DNA of 64,000 nucleotides from contig OV050030.1 in assembly GCA_920105625.2 (NCBI GenBank), forward strand, positions 28,576,516 through 28,640,515, given 5' to 3'. Positions 23,221-36,300 of the stretch are shown here, one piece after another. The DNA comes from Clusia tigrina. Lineage: Eukaryota > Arthropoda > Insecta > Diptera > Clusiidae. The position numbers and the translations under genes were made by a program. Positions within the stretch are counted from its first letter, which is position 1. The number at the start of each line of letters is the position of its first letter. The notes below the pieces were generated by a model. The model was given only the letters and a program-made list of their open reading frames with translations, did no database searches and was not told the DNA's origin.

Positions 23221-24755
23221 TGTATAACAACCTTTCTATAATGTAATCTAATTGCTTTTTAAGTACTGTCTCTAACTACTACTAGTACTCTAAGTACTAG
23301 GTATACAATTATCGCCCTCAAAGGAAGGGGTGATACAGGAGCAATTGTAATGTCCTTAACTACTGTCATATACACCTTGAAAATATATTTCCATCTTTTG
23401 AATGTTGTATTACTCTAATGATACCGCAAGAACCATACATTTTAGTCATTAAAGTTGAAGCGATAAAGTGAGAATTTGAAATTTTGAACCTATTTTGAGC
23501 ATAATAATTGAACTGCCTCTTCCACCTTAATATACAAATATCTGTTATAAACACCTGTGTATGTCATCAACGCCGTTCTTGATTGCCTTACATGCTAGTT
23601 TTGGTTGGAAGTTTAACATTTGATTCATTAATTTTATATTTTAATAATTTTATATTATTTTAAGGATATAAAGAATATCGTGGTCGGTCCAATCCAACTT
23701 CCATATCTTTACTGGTTTACTGGTTTACTTATAATTAAAAAATAATAATAATAATAATAAATATTTATAATTAAATCAAAACCAAAACCACTGGAATCCC
23801 ATTTTAAAATGAATTTCAAGAACGAATATCGAAAGGAGGTGCAAGTAGTTGGACCCTATGTTGAGCTTGTTGTCTAGTTGTTAATTTTCCTACTGGGCTG
23901 GCTTATGTGTTTCTGATTTATTTATAGTGGAGTCAAAGTGCATTTTCATATGTTTGTATCGGCTTTAATCGCCGTCGTTTATCCGGCTAAAGGAGTGCAA
24001 AGAAAAACTGATATGTGAGGAATGCTCTGATTATGGTTTGAATGTGAAATGCTCTTTTTGCGGCTGTTGTTTTTATTTCTGTCGGTTTTTTTTTTTTATA
24101 AATATGTATATTTAAATTTTTAATTAGCAGTTAACAAAAAAGAAAGAATTATTTATGTTGTGTTTTAATTCGGTTTTCTGAGACGAAACAGTTAAATTCA
24201 CGAAGTCGTCCTGTGCATGTTGCAATGCAGTATTGTAGAATGCTATTTCGTAACAGAATGGAGCGATAAATCAGTTCGGATTGTAGTGTGACCTGGAACC
24301 ACATGGAATATTCGCTGAACTTTGCGTTCAAAGCACACAAAAAGTATGTCGCTTTGCTATTGTTGTATAAAAATGAATACTCAGTTCTTTTATCAGAACT
24401 ATCTAAAAACTTCAAATAATAAATTTTAGGTTTTATATGTTAAGAACATGAAATGAAATAAATCGAAATATAGAGCTCTGAATTAGAGCAGTCCAATTAT
24501 CGTATGAAAATTGATATTTTATTGTTATAATTTATAATTGTTTGCACAACTATCTCCACATGTGTGAAAGAGACAGATTCGTTAAAGTTTCAAAGTTAGA
24601 CCATTACATCGCATTCAAATAATGAAACTGTATTTGTAATGCAGGTGTAATGCATATTTTTTATATCAATTCTTCAATTTTAAAAATTAATATTGATTTC
24701 TCAAATATATATTCTCGAATAAGGTCAAAAGAGATCATAGTAAAAATCTTATAAA
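23221..24755. other. no recognisable gene
   Basis: AT-rich, with an (AAT)n tract at about 23738-23760 and a T9 run near 24090. No domain-bearing frame. Confidence 0.45.
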
Positions 24756-24918
24756 TACATATTGAAACATAAAGTTAAACATAAATGATTGCATACTTTT
24801 AGGATCCCATTTAATTTAAGATTAATTTCAGTTACTACGAGAGTGGTGTATATAAGTCAAGACACAATCTATTCGGAGAAAAAGCTTACTCAAGAACTCC
24901 TTTCGCAGTGTGGGTAAA

Positions 24919-24942
24919 ATTCGAGAATGTTCTAGAATGTTT
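24919..24942 (+). promoter_or_regulatory. perfect heat-shock element in LTR copy A
   Basis: TTC-GA-GAA-TG-TTC-TA-GAA at 24920-24937: four perfect alternating nGAAn/nTTCn pentamers in strict 5-bp register, with a fifth at two of three bases (TTT, 24940-24942). Three units suffice for HSF binding in flies. It lies about 20 bp upstream of the TATA box. Confidence 0.75.
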
Positions 24943-24962
24943 TACTTAAACCATAAGAGAGA

Positions 24963-24999
24963 TATATAAGCCACCACAGAATTAAAAGTAGAGGCAGTT
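24963..24999 (+). promoter_or_regulatory. LTR copy A core promoter (TATA plus CAGTTG initiator)
   Basis: TATATAA at 24963-24969 and CAGTTG at 24995-25000; the A of CAGT is 33 bp after the TATA start, matching the fly Inr spacing. In copy B the equivalents are TATAAAA (29437-29431) and CAGTTG on the minus strand. Confidence 0.7.
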
Positions 25000-25295
25000 G
25001 AATTTTAATCGAAACAGTGTGTACATCGTGCATTTCACTTGTAGCAGTTACAATATTAAGTAGTAATAAAGTGATTAATGAATTATTAAATAAAGTGCAA
25101 ATTGTAATAAAGTAAACTTTAAGCCTAATATTAAGTGTGTAAAATGCAATATATAAATAAAGTTAATTATTTCAATTTAACCAGCGATTGATTTATTACT
25201 ACACAATCCAATGGTACGAATCCGAGAGTTAGAGTAAATTGTCAAGAAGGCAATTTCGTAACAGAATAAATTGTCAAGAGGACAATTTCCTAATA

Positions 25296-28200
25296 ATATG
25301 TACAATTGTTCCAGCTGTTGGATTGGATGTCTCACATCTTGGAAGAGATTTTGAGACACAAAAGTTTCGAGAAGGAGCTTAAAATCTTAAGCAAAATGTT
25401 GGAGTCGCCTCTGGCATAACTGTCATTGTCGTTGAAAGTTGGATTTTCTTTACATCTTCAACTTAATGGATCATTTTTATAATGCACCCACCTATTGAAA
25501 CCGATTTTTATCCCAGAAGGAAGCCTGTTTCTTTACGACAACCACATAGGAATATAGTATTTTGTATATAGTTTGATTGACTGTGGTTAACAAGTGCATC
25601 TCATTTAGAAGAATTGGTCCATTTAGCACAATGGGTGCCGTTTTGATATCATAGAACCTCAGAATGACGGATGTTTGTTTGGATTATGATCATGATCTGG
25701 GTCAATCCTATTTGATTTAGGGTAAGTGCAGTGAATTTTGTATGGGAATTTTCTTTTAGGTTTTTGAAGAAAGGTTTTCCTAGTAGACGCAATAAAGGGG
25801 TTTTGAAGGTTCTTGCAATAGACAGACATACACAAATATAGTATTTGCAGCTCTCTTGAAATATGTGGTCATACCAGCTTCGGCTTTTAAGTGGATGTGT
25901 GAATCTCTCTTGGTAAGAAATCTGTACTCACAGCAGTCAATCTCATTACATCGGTATGAGTTCTCGTGGGGAAGTCGTTTGTCGTTTCTTGAATATCCTC
26001 TAAATGAAGACAATTTGGTGATGAAAATATTCTTCGATATCGCTCTGTGTCACTTCTTCTCTGTGTCACTTATGACACTGCCTGAGAGGAACGTTGCCTT
26101 GTAGGCGACCCAGCTTTTTCATTTCCCCTCAAGGTACCTGTGTTATGGAACCCAATCAAGAGACCTAATTGTTGCGTTTCCTACATAGATAAAGTGCCCA
26201 ATATACTACCAGAATAGTGTAGCTTTGATAACCTAAGGTTATAATTTGTCTTGCTCTTTGGTAATTTAGTTTTGTATATATTCGCAGCTTGATTATAAGT
26301 ACGGGTCTATAATTCTGAAATGAAGGAGTGAAGAGCTAAAAATTTGCCAAAATCATTCTCATGTCCGTCATGGCCATCTTCAACCCCACTCAAATTGTGG
26401 ACAACGCCAAACAACAATTTGAATAATAATTTCTGTCACTTAACATTAATGTCAATCTTCACAAAGAAGAAAACTTAATTTTCCACTTCATCATTGGACG
26501 ACACAAACAATATTTTCTCACCACGACAGCCACCAAAAAACAAAAGCAGTCAACAACAACGAACCTGACAAAACGCAAGAAACTAATTAGAATTAAAATA
26601 GAAAACAGTAAGACAAGGACCCACAACGCAGAAGAAAACCTCACCCAGCAGCTACCGAAAAATGCCAAAGACTGACTGAGTGTCTGACTTGACTGGATGA
26701 CTTGACTGGCTGACTTCTAATTGCAGTGCAAATCCAACGGGGAATAAAAATGAAAATAAAAAAAAAAACAAAGCCAACAAAACTCGAGTAAAAGTCACCG
26801 AGGGAAAATAACAGAAATGTCTAACATTAAATTTGAAAAGGAGCGCCGCCACCAGCGAAGCGAACGTACGCTCTCGTTTAGTGCGGCCGCAGCAGACAAA
26901 AACGCCGCTGAGTGACAAACAAAAGTGACAGCTCAACATGGCGGAAAAAATTATTCATTAGGCGCGCATTTGTCAGTTGGTGCGGAAAAACACAGGAAAC
27001 CCCAAAGAAAGCGGTGGGTACACCAGAACCCAGGATCGGTTAGCAACGCCGAATGGAACAGAACGGAACGGTTCGGGCAGTAGGCGGAAGTGATGCGAGG
27101 TGCGTTGGGCTCTGCTCTACGCTACTCAACTCAACCCAACTCTGCTCTACTCTGCTGAAGCAGAAGCTGTCGCAGTGCTTAGAGACGTCACGGGTGGCGG
27201 CGCCACCTAGAAAGTCAGCTCAACACCTTTTGCTCATTTATCATCCGCCATGGAAACGTATATAAAACATAAATGGATTTTCAGTATGAATGTTTTGGCG
27301 GCATCGCTGGGTGGGTGGCAGAGTTTGAGCAAATGTCAAAGCGTAATTAATCATCGCATCAAATAAGTTGAAAATTGTAAGGATTCGCCACTGGTGGTTC
27401 TGTGTGTGTGCCGCCGCTGTGCCGCTGTTTCTGTTGAGTTTTTTATTCTTGCCAATATTAAAGACCACCACGAAGTTATTCTCCTGTTGTTGTTTACATT
27501 GTTGGCAGTAAATTTGGACTTGCCATCTTGCGGACTGACAACAATAACGGTGACGACTACAACAACAATTAAGTTCAACATTAAAGCTTCAACGCATTCT
27601 GCCAGATTCAATTGAGACATACTCACAATATTGTCCTTTGGTTTTTTCCTCATTGGTATTCCTGCTTTTTATTATTTGTTGTTGTCGTTATTGTTATTGT
27701 ATGAGTATTACAGCATACGGGCATTTTACGAGTTCATCAGGAACCCAATTGTTATAATTATTGTTATTATTATTTACTTTGTGTATCATTTTTGTTCACT
27801 TTTATGACATGTTTCAATACGCTTTCTTCTTTTTTATGGATATTTCTTCATTTCATGTCCTTTTGTTCCATGTCATTTCGTTTAATTTAATTTTTGTTTG
27901 TTTATTACTCCATTGTAACATTTTCAATCATTAACTGTAATTGACAGAAATCATTATGTTCAACTTCCGGTTGAATTGCCCTGCTTGATTAGTGAAAATG
28001 GTTCGCATTCGCATTTGTGGGACTGGCCAAAAATCGTGCTTGCCAGAAGGTTTATGACAGTTCGTAAAGAGAGACTTTCCGCCGTTCTTTTGTGCACTTT
28101 AAAATTGTGTACAAAAATTACGATTCATTAAATATGAAGTGATTCCAATGCTTCAATACACAGTGCTCTTGAAAAGTGGAGATGTAATTGCTGCGATGTA

Positions 28201-28639
28201 AAAATTGTGCCAATCCGTAAAAAGTAAAATAATGCTTCCAATAAAATACGATGGAAATAAACTGCACTAATATAATAATTATGAGTATTCATTCTTTGAT
28301 GTAGTAATCTTCTTTCTTTGCAGATTGTAACCCTCATTTCAAACAAAGATATCTCTGACAAAGAATTTCAAATAAAAACGAAGGTTCAGATAACGACCAG
28401 AATTAACGATAACTGACAATTTATCTACCTAAAAATGTATATTGACAAAACTCGTCGACTTTGGGCACTGTTAATATTACCTATGGACTGAAAATCAGTA
28501 TCGCTGCTAAGTCCTTAAAAAATAAATATCAGTGCTCATTCGTGATCAGTTTAGCTGAGTAGGAATCCTTCAGTATTGCAATTAAGTTTCTTAAAAGTGT
28601 ATGGTATCCAATTGGTTACTCAAACACTATAAACATATT
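25296..28639. other. no recognisable gene
   Basis: Contains a relatively GC-rich, purine-patterned block 26430-27660 with repeated CTCTGCTCTAC and CTCAACTC phrases (27110-27160) and CAACAA runs. Frames 27351-27653 minus and 27394-27615 plus overlap antisense and have no domains. The block could be a conserved noncoding or regulatory region; I cannot show it. Confidence 0.4.
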
Positions 28640-29057
28640 GTTACGATTTGATTGCTGGAGCAAACTGCTTTAACCGCTGGTGTATATCCTCATCGTATTG
28701 CTGGAAGAGTTGCTGCATATCCTGTTTGAGGGATGTAACATTCTTTTCGACTGACTCAGGATTTTTTTATAACTGCTGCTGCATCCTCTCATCGGATTGC
28801 TGTAGCTGCTTCTGTATTACCCCGGTAAGCGCGTTCATGTCAAAGTTACCCGTGTTAATTTCTTGTAGAGTTTCTTCGTGTTAAGATGTCGTTGGCCCTT
28901 CACATTGGAATTCATGGTCATCGACTTCTATACCCTGCTCCTCTAAAGTGCTTCTTAATCGCAACTGCAGCTCCGCTTTAAGCCCTTGTGTTTGCAAGTT
29001 TAAGCGCTCAAGCTCCTTCTTGAGCTGCTCCAATCTTAGTTTTTCAAATTTAACCAT
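28640..29057 (-). pseudogene. 5' part of a gypsy-type gag, interrupted
   Basis: It starts at ATG 29057-29055, 36 bp after the LTR end and just past the primer-binding site. The first 58 codons (MVKFEKLRLEQLKKELERLN onward) are rich in L/K/E/Q and predict a coiled coil with a SAP-like helix pair, QTQGLKAELQLRLRSTLEEQ, typical of gag starts in some insect Ty3/gypsy elements. Stops at 28881-28883 and near 28770 break it. Beyond them the frame still reads glutamine-rich coiled-coil text (VIQKQLQQSDERMQQQL, VTSLKQDMQQLFQQYDEDIH). It ends abruptly at about 28640; capsid, protease and pol are absent, so the element is truncated here. Confidence 0.7.
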
Positions 29058-29075
29058 GTTTATTACAGATACACA

Positions 29076-29093
29076 ATCCCAATTCTGACACCA
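29076..29093 (-). promoter_or_regulatory. primer-binding site complementary to tRNA-Leu
   Basis: Two bases after the LTR end the minus strand reads TGGTGTCAGAATTGGGAT. This matches, with one mismatch, the complement of the 3' end of a fly tRNA-Leu (…CCCACTTCTGACA plus CCA, from memory). It marks the 5' side of the LTR element and fixes its orientation as minus. Confidence 0.7.
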
Positions 29094-29095
29094 AT

Positions 29096-29578
29096 TGTTA
29101 CGAAATTGCCCTCTTGACAATTTATTCTGTTACCAAATTGCACTCCTGATAATTTACTCTAACTCTCTGTACTCGGATTCGTACCACTGGATCGTGTAGT
29201 AATCAAAAAATCGCTGCTTAAATGAAAATAACTAACTTTATTTAATTATTGCAATTTGCACAATTAATATTAAGCTAAAAGTTTATTTTTATTACAATTT
29301 GCACTTTATTTAATAATTCATTTCATCACTTTACTACTTCTCAATACTGTAACTGCTACAAGTGAAATGCACGATGTACATACTGTTACGATATCTGCTC
29401 AACTGCGTCTAACTCTAAGAGTGTGGTGGCTTTTATAGCTTTCGAATGGTTGAAGTAGAAAATTCTACTAAAGAACCTTTTATCTGCATGGATTGTGCCT
29501 TAAATACATACGGTAGTGCACTAATTCTCAAACTACAGGTAGGATCCTAAAAGTATGCAATCACGTTTCAATATTACA
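29096..29578 (-). repeat. gypsy-like 5' LTR, copy B (minus orientation)
   Basis: 483 bp. On the minus strand it starts TGTAATATTGAAACG and ends TTCGTAACA, with TATA box CTATAAAAGCC (29437-29431) followed by the family signature GCCACCACA. The 3' end carries a tandem 32-bp unit (29096-29127 and 29128-29160). The primer-binding site and gag start follow directly, so this is a 5' LTR. Its heat-shock block is eroded to one GAA-TTC pair (29458-29465). Confidence 0.9.
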
Positions 29579-29714
29579 ATAGGAAGCTCTAATATCGATT
29601 ATGGAATTTTTAGTTCCATTGCGAAATGACAAATTGGATGTTCAAAATATAAAGACAGAACTTTAATATTCATTCCAAAAATGCGTTCAAATATGAATTT
29701 ATTGATAAATTTAA

Positions 29715-30320
29715 AAAACTGTCGTCACAGATTTGGTATGTGAGGATTGCACTCACTAAAACATCCAAGTTCTTCACTGAGAACATCTCCCCACCTTTTT
29801 ATACTTCCTTCTAGGTGGAGATTTTCACTTCGTCCCTATTGGACTCTCAGCATTATTCCTGCATCCAGGTCCCGCTTTTTCCGCCGGAGCACATTTTCCA
29901 CATATTTATCTAAGTGGTCCCAGGTTTCTCTTTCTCTCTTTGCTACTAAAGTATAACCTCCACAACGTTTTCGGCGGCTAAAATTTTCCCGATTTCCATT
30001 TCAAGCGTGGTGCGCTCTGTTTGCCACCTTGTGCATTCGAAAAAGGTGTGCTCTGCATCATCCGCATTGCTGTCGCGGATACTTGCAGAAGTATCCGTGA
30101 GCAGACAGTTACTGTGTGATGTAGAAATTGACGGTTCCGGCCGTTCCTCCTATTCAGCTCGCTATGCCGGGTATGAGTCTCGCTATCCATATTCCACGAC
30201 TCTCGGCGGCCCATCGATCTTTGGACTTTTGAGGTACTCTCGAATAACTCTAAAAATTTTAAAGATCTGATATCTTGCCGAATATCTTCATTTTCAACGG
30301 AATTGATTAGTTCCAACAAT
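29715..30320 (-). mobile_element. R1-like non-LTR retrotransposon 3' end, decayed
   Basis: On the minus strand the region reads RWAAESRGIWIARLIPGI, GTAGTVNFYITQ, LSAHGYFCKYL and then DDAEHTFFECTRWQTERTTL, followed by ILAAENVVEVIL and, after a frameshift, REKETWDHLDKYVENVLRRK. This order (RLIP, VNFYxTQ, GHGYF, DDAEHTFFEC, then VxxxL at the terminus) is that of the C-terminal ORF2 region of the R1 clade, which lacks RNase H. Stops and frameshifts occur throughout. It lies 140 bp from the gypsy-like LTR, in the same strand sense. The tail toward 29715 is probably 3' untranslated. Confidence 0.75.
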
Positions 30321-33300
30321 TGGTATACGAGTATAGCAATTTATTTTATTTACTTACTTAGTTTTATTTTCGGCGCACCCCACCTCTCTCTATCCGTCAA
30401 CTCAATGGATTGTTTGTCATTCCATCTTAGAACTTTTTAATGTTTTAATTAATTTTTCATTGCAAAATAATTGCAGTCAAAATAATTGCAGAAAAACAAC
30501 TGTCTGGTTAAACATGTTGAGAATTACAACAGCTGCCAATGTGACGTGACATCAAATATTTGTTTACCCAAGTCCGCACAGACAAATCGGCACCAAATAG
30601 ATACTCCTGTGATGGGGAAAGGGAACACAACAAAAAAGCAGAAAAACAAATGTTTACATTTGATTTTTTGACAGCATTTTTAATTTGTTACTTGCCTGAT
30701 GGTATGCACATAAATCGACAGGTGGGGGCAATCCGACAACATGGAAAGTGTTAATGAATTTTAAATAGATGCAAATTGACGAGAGGGTGGGAGAGAGAGC
30801 TCATGTATACGTGCATGTTTATTTGTAAAGATTTAATTTTAATGAAATAGACAACAAATTGGGTGAAACCAGAAGGGATAATTGTGTCGAGGATTGGTGA
30901 ATCACAGTCACAGTGGAAAGAAAACCAATTAATATGCACAAAAAACAAGGCCTCATGGAAAGTTTTTACAGTCAAAGAATTTAAATATAGTGTGTCAACG
31001 TGGTAATGATTTGTGCCAATTTAATATCTTTTGGGATATTGTAGCACCAACTTAATGAAGATGTTTGACTTTATGTAGACTGGTGCCTGACTAGAGGATT
31101 CCTATGACTAACTTTAAAGAAAATATGGAGAAATTTAGGATATTGTCAGTTGGACATATAACGAACTGGACGCGAACTGAAGTGAACGTCAATGGTGGAT
31201 TGAACGCTGATATCAACTAACCACTTTACTTCTCAATTCATTTCACAGTGCTTTCCCAGACAATTTTAATCATATCATTTCATCAAATGCAAATTTCCAA
31301 CTCCACAAAACAGTGACAAACGGATATATCACTTACACTTTATATTTTCATGCTGGCTGCTGCTGCTGCCCAGTAAACCAAAATGTGAGCATTCAGAAAT
31401 GGAAAAGTAATTGCAAGGGTGTATTTTGGGGGTGTTCAGAATTATGCCTGTTAATATAGTCTTATTAAGGAGCATACACAGATGTCCTGTTCGGATCGAA
31501 GAATTATTTAAGATTTTAGACAAGTACTATAAAATAACAATTAAAAAATTCAAATATAAATAATTATTATAAAAGTAACATTTATTAATTTATTAAAAAC
31601 AAAAAGAAAACAGGAATTTAATTAAACTAATGAAAATAAAATTAATAAAAAAAATATTAAATAAATATAAAAAAAATAAACAGTGAAAAGACTGCTATTA
31701 TATAAATTTAAATAAATATGTAAAAAAATGTTATTATACAAATTTAAATAAATAAGTTAGTAAACAAAAATTTGATATTCATTTAAATAAATCAGTTCGT
31801 AAAGCAATATTCGATTAGGATCTTAATAGGAGTTCCAAAATCCTGTTTTTTTCAACCCCCTTTAAAGCAAAGCTAATATAAGTATAACATAATGTCCATT
31901 TATGCATATTCTGATATTTCTCCATGAGTATATATATATCTAGAAATATAAATTCTAAATCGTTCAAAAATACTGCCGAGGTTTGCTGATTCGACGAAGC
32001 CAGACACTTCCACATACTCCGATATATCCCCATATGCATAACTGTAATTGAGAATTTGTACTCAATTAAGACAAAACTCAATATTTGCTTAAAATTTTAA
32101 CTTCCCATACTGTAGTGCTGTTGTTGTTGTACTCGTGTACAAATCCCAAATGTGCGCATATAATTTGCAATTCACTGCTAAACAAATAAAGTGCATGCGA
32201 AAGCCGCATGCAACCACAGTTATTGACAGCCCGCATAAAGTACATAAACATACAAATTTACACAGCCACACTTTCACACACATATTCACACACACAAACA
32301 CACATTCACACAGCTACACACGAATACTCCCATACTACCTGCACTAAAAGAGTCAAGCAGGAGCATAGACCATCCCATCATATTTTAGTGATGGTAGCCA
32401 TTTTTACCTTTTAACTTGTACCGCTCGTTTTCGATGCGTTACCCCCATGATGGCCACATGTCTATTTCCGGTTGAATGCCAGCCAAAATAGAGAAAATCC
32501 TGTATGCAGTTACAATCAGCGACAATGACAAATGTACACAAACGAACGGACATAGCCGTGGCGTCGATCTATCTAGTCATAGGGTATGCCGGAAAAGAAA
32601 TGGGAATTGGGTAATTGTAGTGAAAAATGTGATCCAGCAATGCCTTTATATATTTAAGTGATATCCCATTATCACCCATTTTAGTTCACCACTTGACATG
32701 AGCTAACCTTGAATTATCCTCTATTGTTGCTAAACTATGAGAGATGTTGGAAAATTATATTAGAATTTTAATCGTAAATTGTGGTTTAGTGCCTCTAATT
32801 TTGTCTGAGAAGTCTCGTATGTATGCCACGCAAGGTATCTGAAATAAGAGAATCGACTATCTCTGGGGTTTCTTTTGCAAATTAAAATTAGAATCCATAA
32901 TATGTGACATAAGAAACTTCAATATCGAATAGTCTGAAGCTATAATTTCTTAAGATTTCCAACAGTCTCTGATATTGCGCCTGCGACCCCACGACTGTGA
33001 GGTGACTACTGATATGAGGACTGATTGCGTTAAACCATCTGACTATGCGTATTTTAATTGCCTCTAGGCTGTTAATTGGCACTGGACAATTTCTCGGAGT
33101 ATATGTTGGATAAAGAATCACAGAATCCCTCCTGATTTTGACATTACCCAAATATTCTCTGCCATAATACTGATAATCACTACTTTTCTGACATGCCACT
33201 CAGTTTAGGTGTACACGCATATTTCCGTCTGAGGACCATGTCAAATGAAGTGCTTCACACAGGCAAACATAGACGGGGCCCTTCTATATCATCATCTATT

Positions 33301-36300
33301 TAATAAAACGCCGGCTGTATAAATATTTTTGGTATAAATTGTAAATTGTTTGGGGTGTGGAAATGTGCTCCTCTTCTATTGACATTGAACTGATTTAATA
33401 TGCAAACATATGCAATCAGTCGCAATTTAGTCTCACTTTACATTAATTGCGTACATCTTTGTGATAAAATATTTATTTTAACATGCGACTTTGGAAAAAA
33501 GCGAATTCAAGTGCAAATGAATACTTCTGCCAATGTGTATATAAGGAAGTTTGTGCTTGAGCATGCATGTGGGTGTACCAACTTGGCTATTGATACATAT
33601 CCGTATTGGTTCTAAGTTATTGCGTTGTGCTCATACCGCATGCTATTTGCATGGTTGTTTGCTCATCTAAAATCATGCAAACCACGAACTTGATATGTGG
33701 CCTTGTAGAGATCAATCACCGGAAAATTGGATTTTCATATGCATGAGTTTAAGTTGGGCGGTTTCAAGTGAAGTTTCTGCCGCCTGCTTTTCTAGTTGTT
33801 GTAATAGCACATATTTGTACATGCAACTTTTCTATGCGTGCTATTCTATTCCTGCGATGAAGGACATCACTATCAAAAGCAATTAAGTCACGATGTGGAA
33901 CGTTTTAATACAATATAAATTATATTTGAAGATTATAACGTTAGCTACTGAAGGCATACAGACTGAATTATTTGTGAAGAAAACTTATTGGGGTGTGGTA
34001 TCATTCTATTATTTATAAAGATTTGACATTTATTAGAAGTTGCTTCTCTCGATTTCAAACTTTATACCAAATTTAGATAATCTATTGAGGCTTTGTCTAA
34101 AATATTGATTTGTGCAGTGATTTTTGTATATATTCTTTCTTGCTTTATGATGGTGTGAAATTATAAAAATCTTGGTGAGAATTTACCTCCTCATGTCCTT
34201 TTTAATTCGCCGAATTTTTATTTATTATAGCATTTAACTTATGGGGCAAATTGTCCAACCCCCAATAAGATGCAAAAGGCTGGAGTTTGGTGGAAAACAT
34301 TGTCACATTCTCTCACATCAATGGGTAAGCTATTCAGGTAAGTCAATCCATCCAAGGAGGTGATCCAGGAGATGTGACAACATGCTGCAAATGTTAATAT
34401 TTCGGCAGTTATTGTTGGTATAGTTGCAACCATGCAGTTCTAGGATGTACTTTTTCACGAATAACTTGAAACATCAACCATTAAATTTTTTGTACTTCTT
34501 AGTTATAGAGACTGATTTTTACTCTCCCTCTCTCTCTCTCTCTCTCTCTAATAAACGGGATTAAACCGATCGGTCGATTAATTGCTCGCGGATCAAATAA
34601 AATCTCCAACAGTTATTGATTTGGATATGCTATGGTTTCTCTTTGGAATAGTTGAATGTTCATCTATGGTTCAATGGCGTTCTTTGTACGGAATTGATAT
34701 CAATAATATTGAAATTTGAACATGAAAATTTGGAAGAAATATAATTTCAATAGAAGAAAGCAACAATACACTATAAAACAATGATTCTACTGAGTAAAAT
34801 GTTTGATAGCCCCTTAAATTCAATATTTTCCGACTCCATTGGGCCATCAAGATTGCGTGATTTGATACCTTGATACTTCCATTTATGACCTTATCTGGCA
34901 CGTTATGTCTATACATATAAATCGTAATCTCTACAATCTTCAGATTCTTGACGTACTTAAGGACAGTATCCGTAACACTATGGCAGATATAGACCCTGAA
35001 ATGTACGAAAGATCGACAACAATTTATATACCTTCAAATGTAAAATGACTTTTGGAGGTCCATTGAATGATATTATGACATAACCAGTAAAGAAGGGTGT
35101 ACCAAAGTTAGTCCAACAGCTTTGAATTTGTTTGTATTGCTTGTGATAAACATGATGAAAAAGTTTTAAAGGTCGAAAAGTGTGAAGAGATTGTGTAGAA
35201 AATTCCGTAAAAAATTTCTCTTGTGCGGGACTTGATGCAAACAGAATCTTTCAATGGAATAAACGAGTAGTACAGAGACCTAGTGGAAGGATCGACATCC
35301 TGTGATATCACAATGGTTTAAATTGGCTTTACTCTATGCTATGGGATCGACGGCAGACACTTCCACATGTAGCCTAATAAAACTTTGTTTTTTGAAGTGT
35401 TTTTTTCCACCGTTAGCAGATTCCATTGTCTTTAGCTATGCAACCGCAACAAGACTCAATAAATGTTATCTTTAGTTTCAACACTTCCAGCATTGCGGAG
35501 TCGTTGATAATTTCACTGATTGAAAGGTATTTTGAAAGCCATTGAAATATGAGCTGTCTTAAATATATATTGCTCGCTAATATGCAATAAGAATATTTTA
35601 TTTTTATTATTATTTACTATAAATATATTTTATTATTTATTAATTATTGAAATTACATAATTAATTATTACACCATTGGCTGCCAAATTTTTGGGTTTTC
35701 GAATATTTTAAGATTTTCTCTTTGTGTTGAAATACCTTTTAAAGTCGTTAAAAATGGACATAAAATGACTTAAATATGCAACGAACTGCAAAGTGCACTC
35801 CAAATGATTGACAGTTCACAGGATATGCATGAAAGCCCTTGGAGCACACCGACGACGGCCTGAGGGATGATAGACACTCATTAAAACTAAAACAAACAAA
35901 ACAAAATATGGCGAATTTCATCGAAAAGGACAAAAACGGATATAAGAGAATACAGTTGAGGTTGCATTAAACAAATTGAACTGTAACTGTATGTGTGTCC
36001 GTCCGCTGACTGATTGCCACTCCTTACTGAACGGTTATCAGTAACATTTTTGCTACTTCTTTGTGGCGGTAGAAATACAAAATTTCAATGTCATTGAATA
36101 TTGATGAAAACAAATCGAATTTCGTTGCCCTAACACAACCCTGGTGCATGTGATCCAAGAGAAACAAAACAAACAACAAAAAAACAGAAGGAGTAAAAAC
36201 TTTATTGGCTAAGAACACAAAACGTAAAAGCCAACAAGGATATTGGTAAAATCCGGCACAACGTGCTGGGACTGTTTCAATTTTTCACACGCCAGACGGA

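Larger units (their letters stand above)
24756..25295 (+). repeat. gypsy-like LTR, copy A (solo, plus orientation)
   Basis: About 540 bp aligning to the two minus-strand LTRs at 29096-29578 and 50014-50519. Shared landmarks in order: ATTGCATACTTTTAGGATCC near the 5' end, a heat-shock-element block, TATA, GCCACCACA, CATTTCACTTGTAGCAGTTAC, a run of AATAAA-type signals, GATTTATTACTACACAATCC and a 3' end of two tandem ~32-bp units ending TTCGTAACA/TTCCTAATA. No primer-binding site follows and no polypurine tract precedes it, so it is a solo LTR or fragment. The outer terminus is decayed. Confidence 0.85.
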
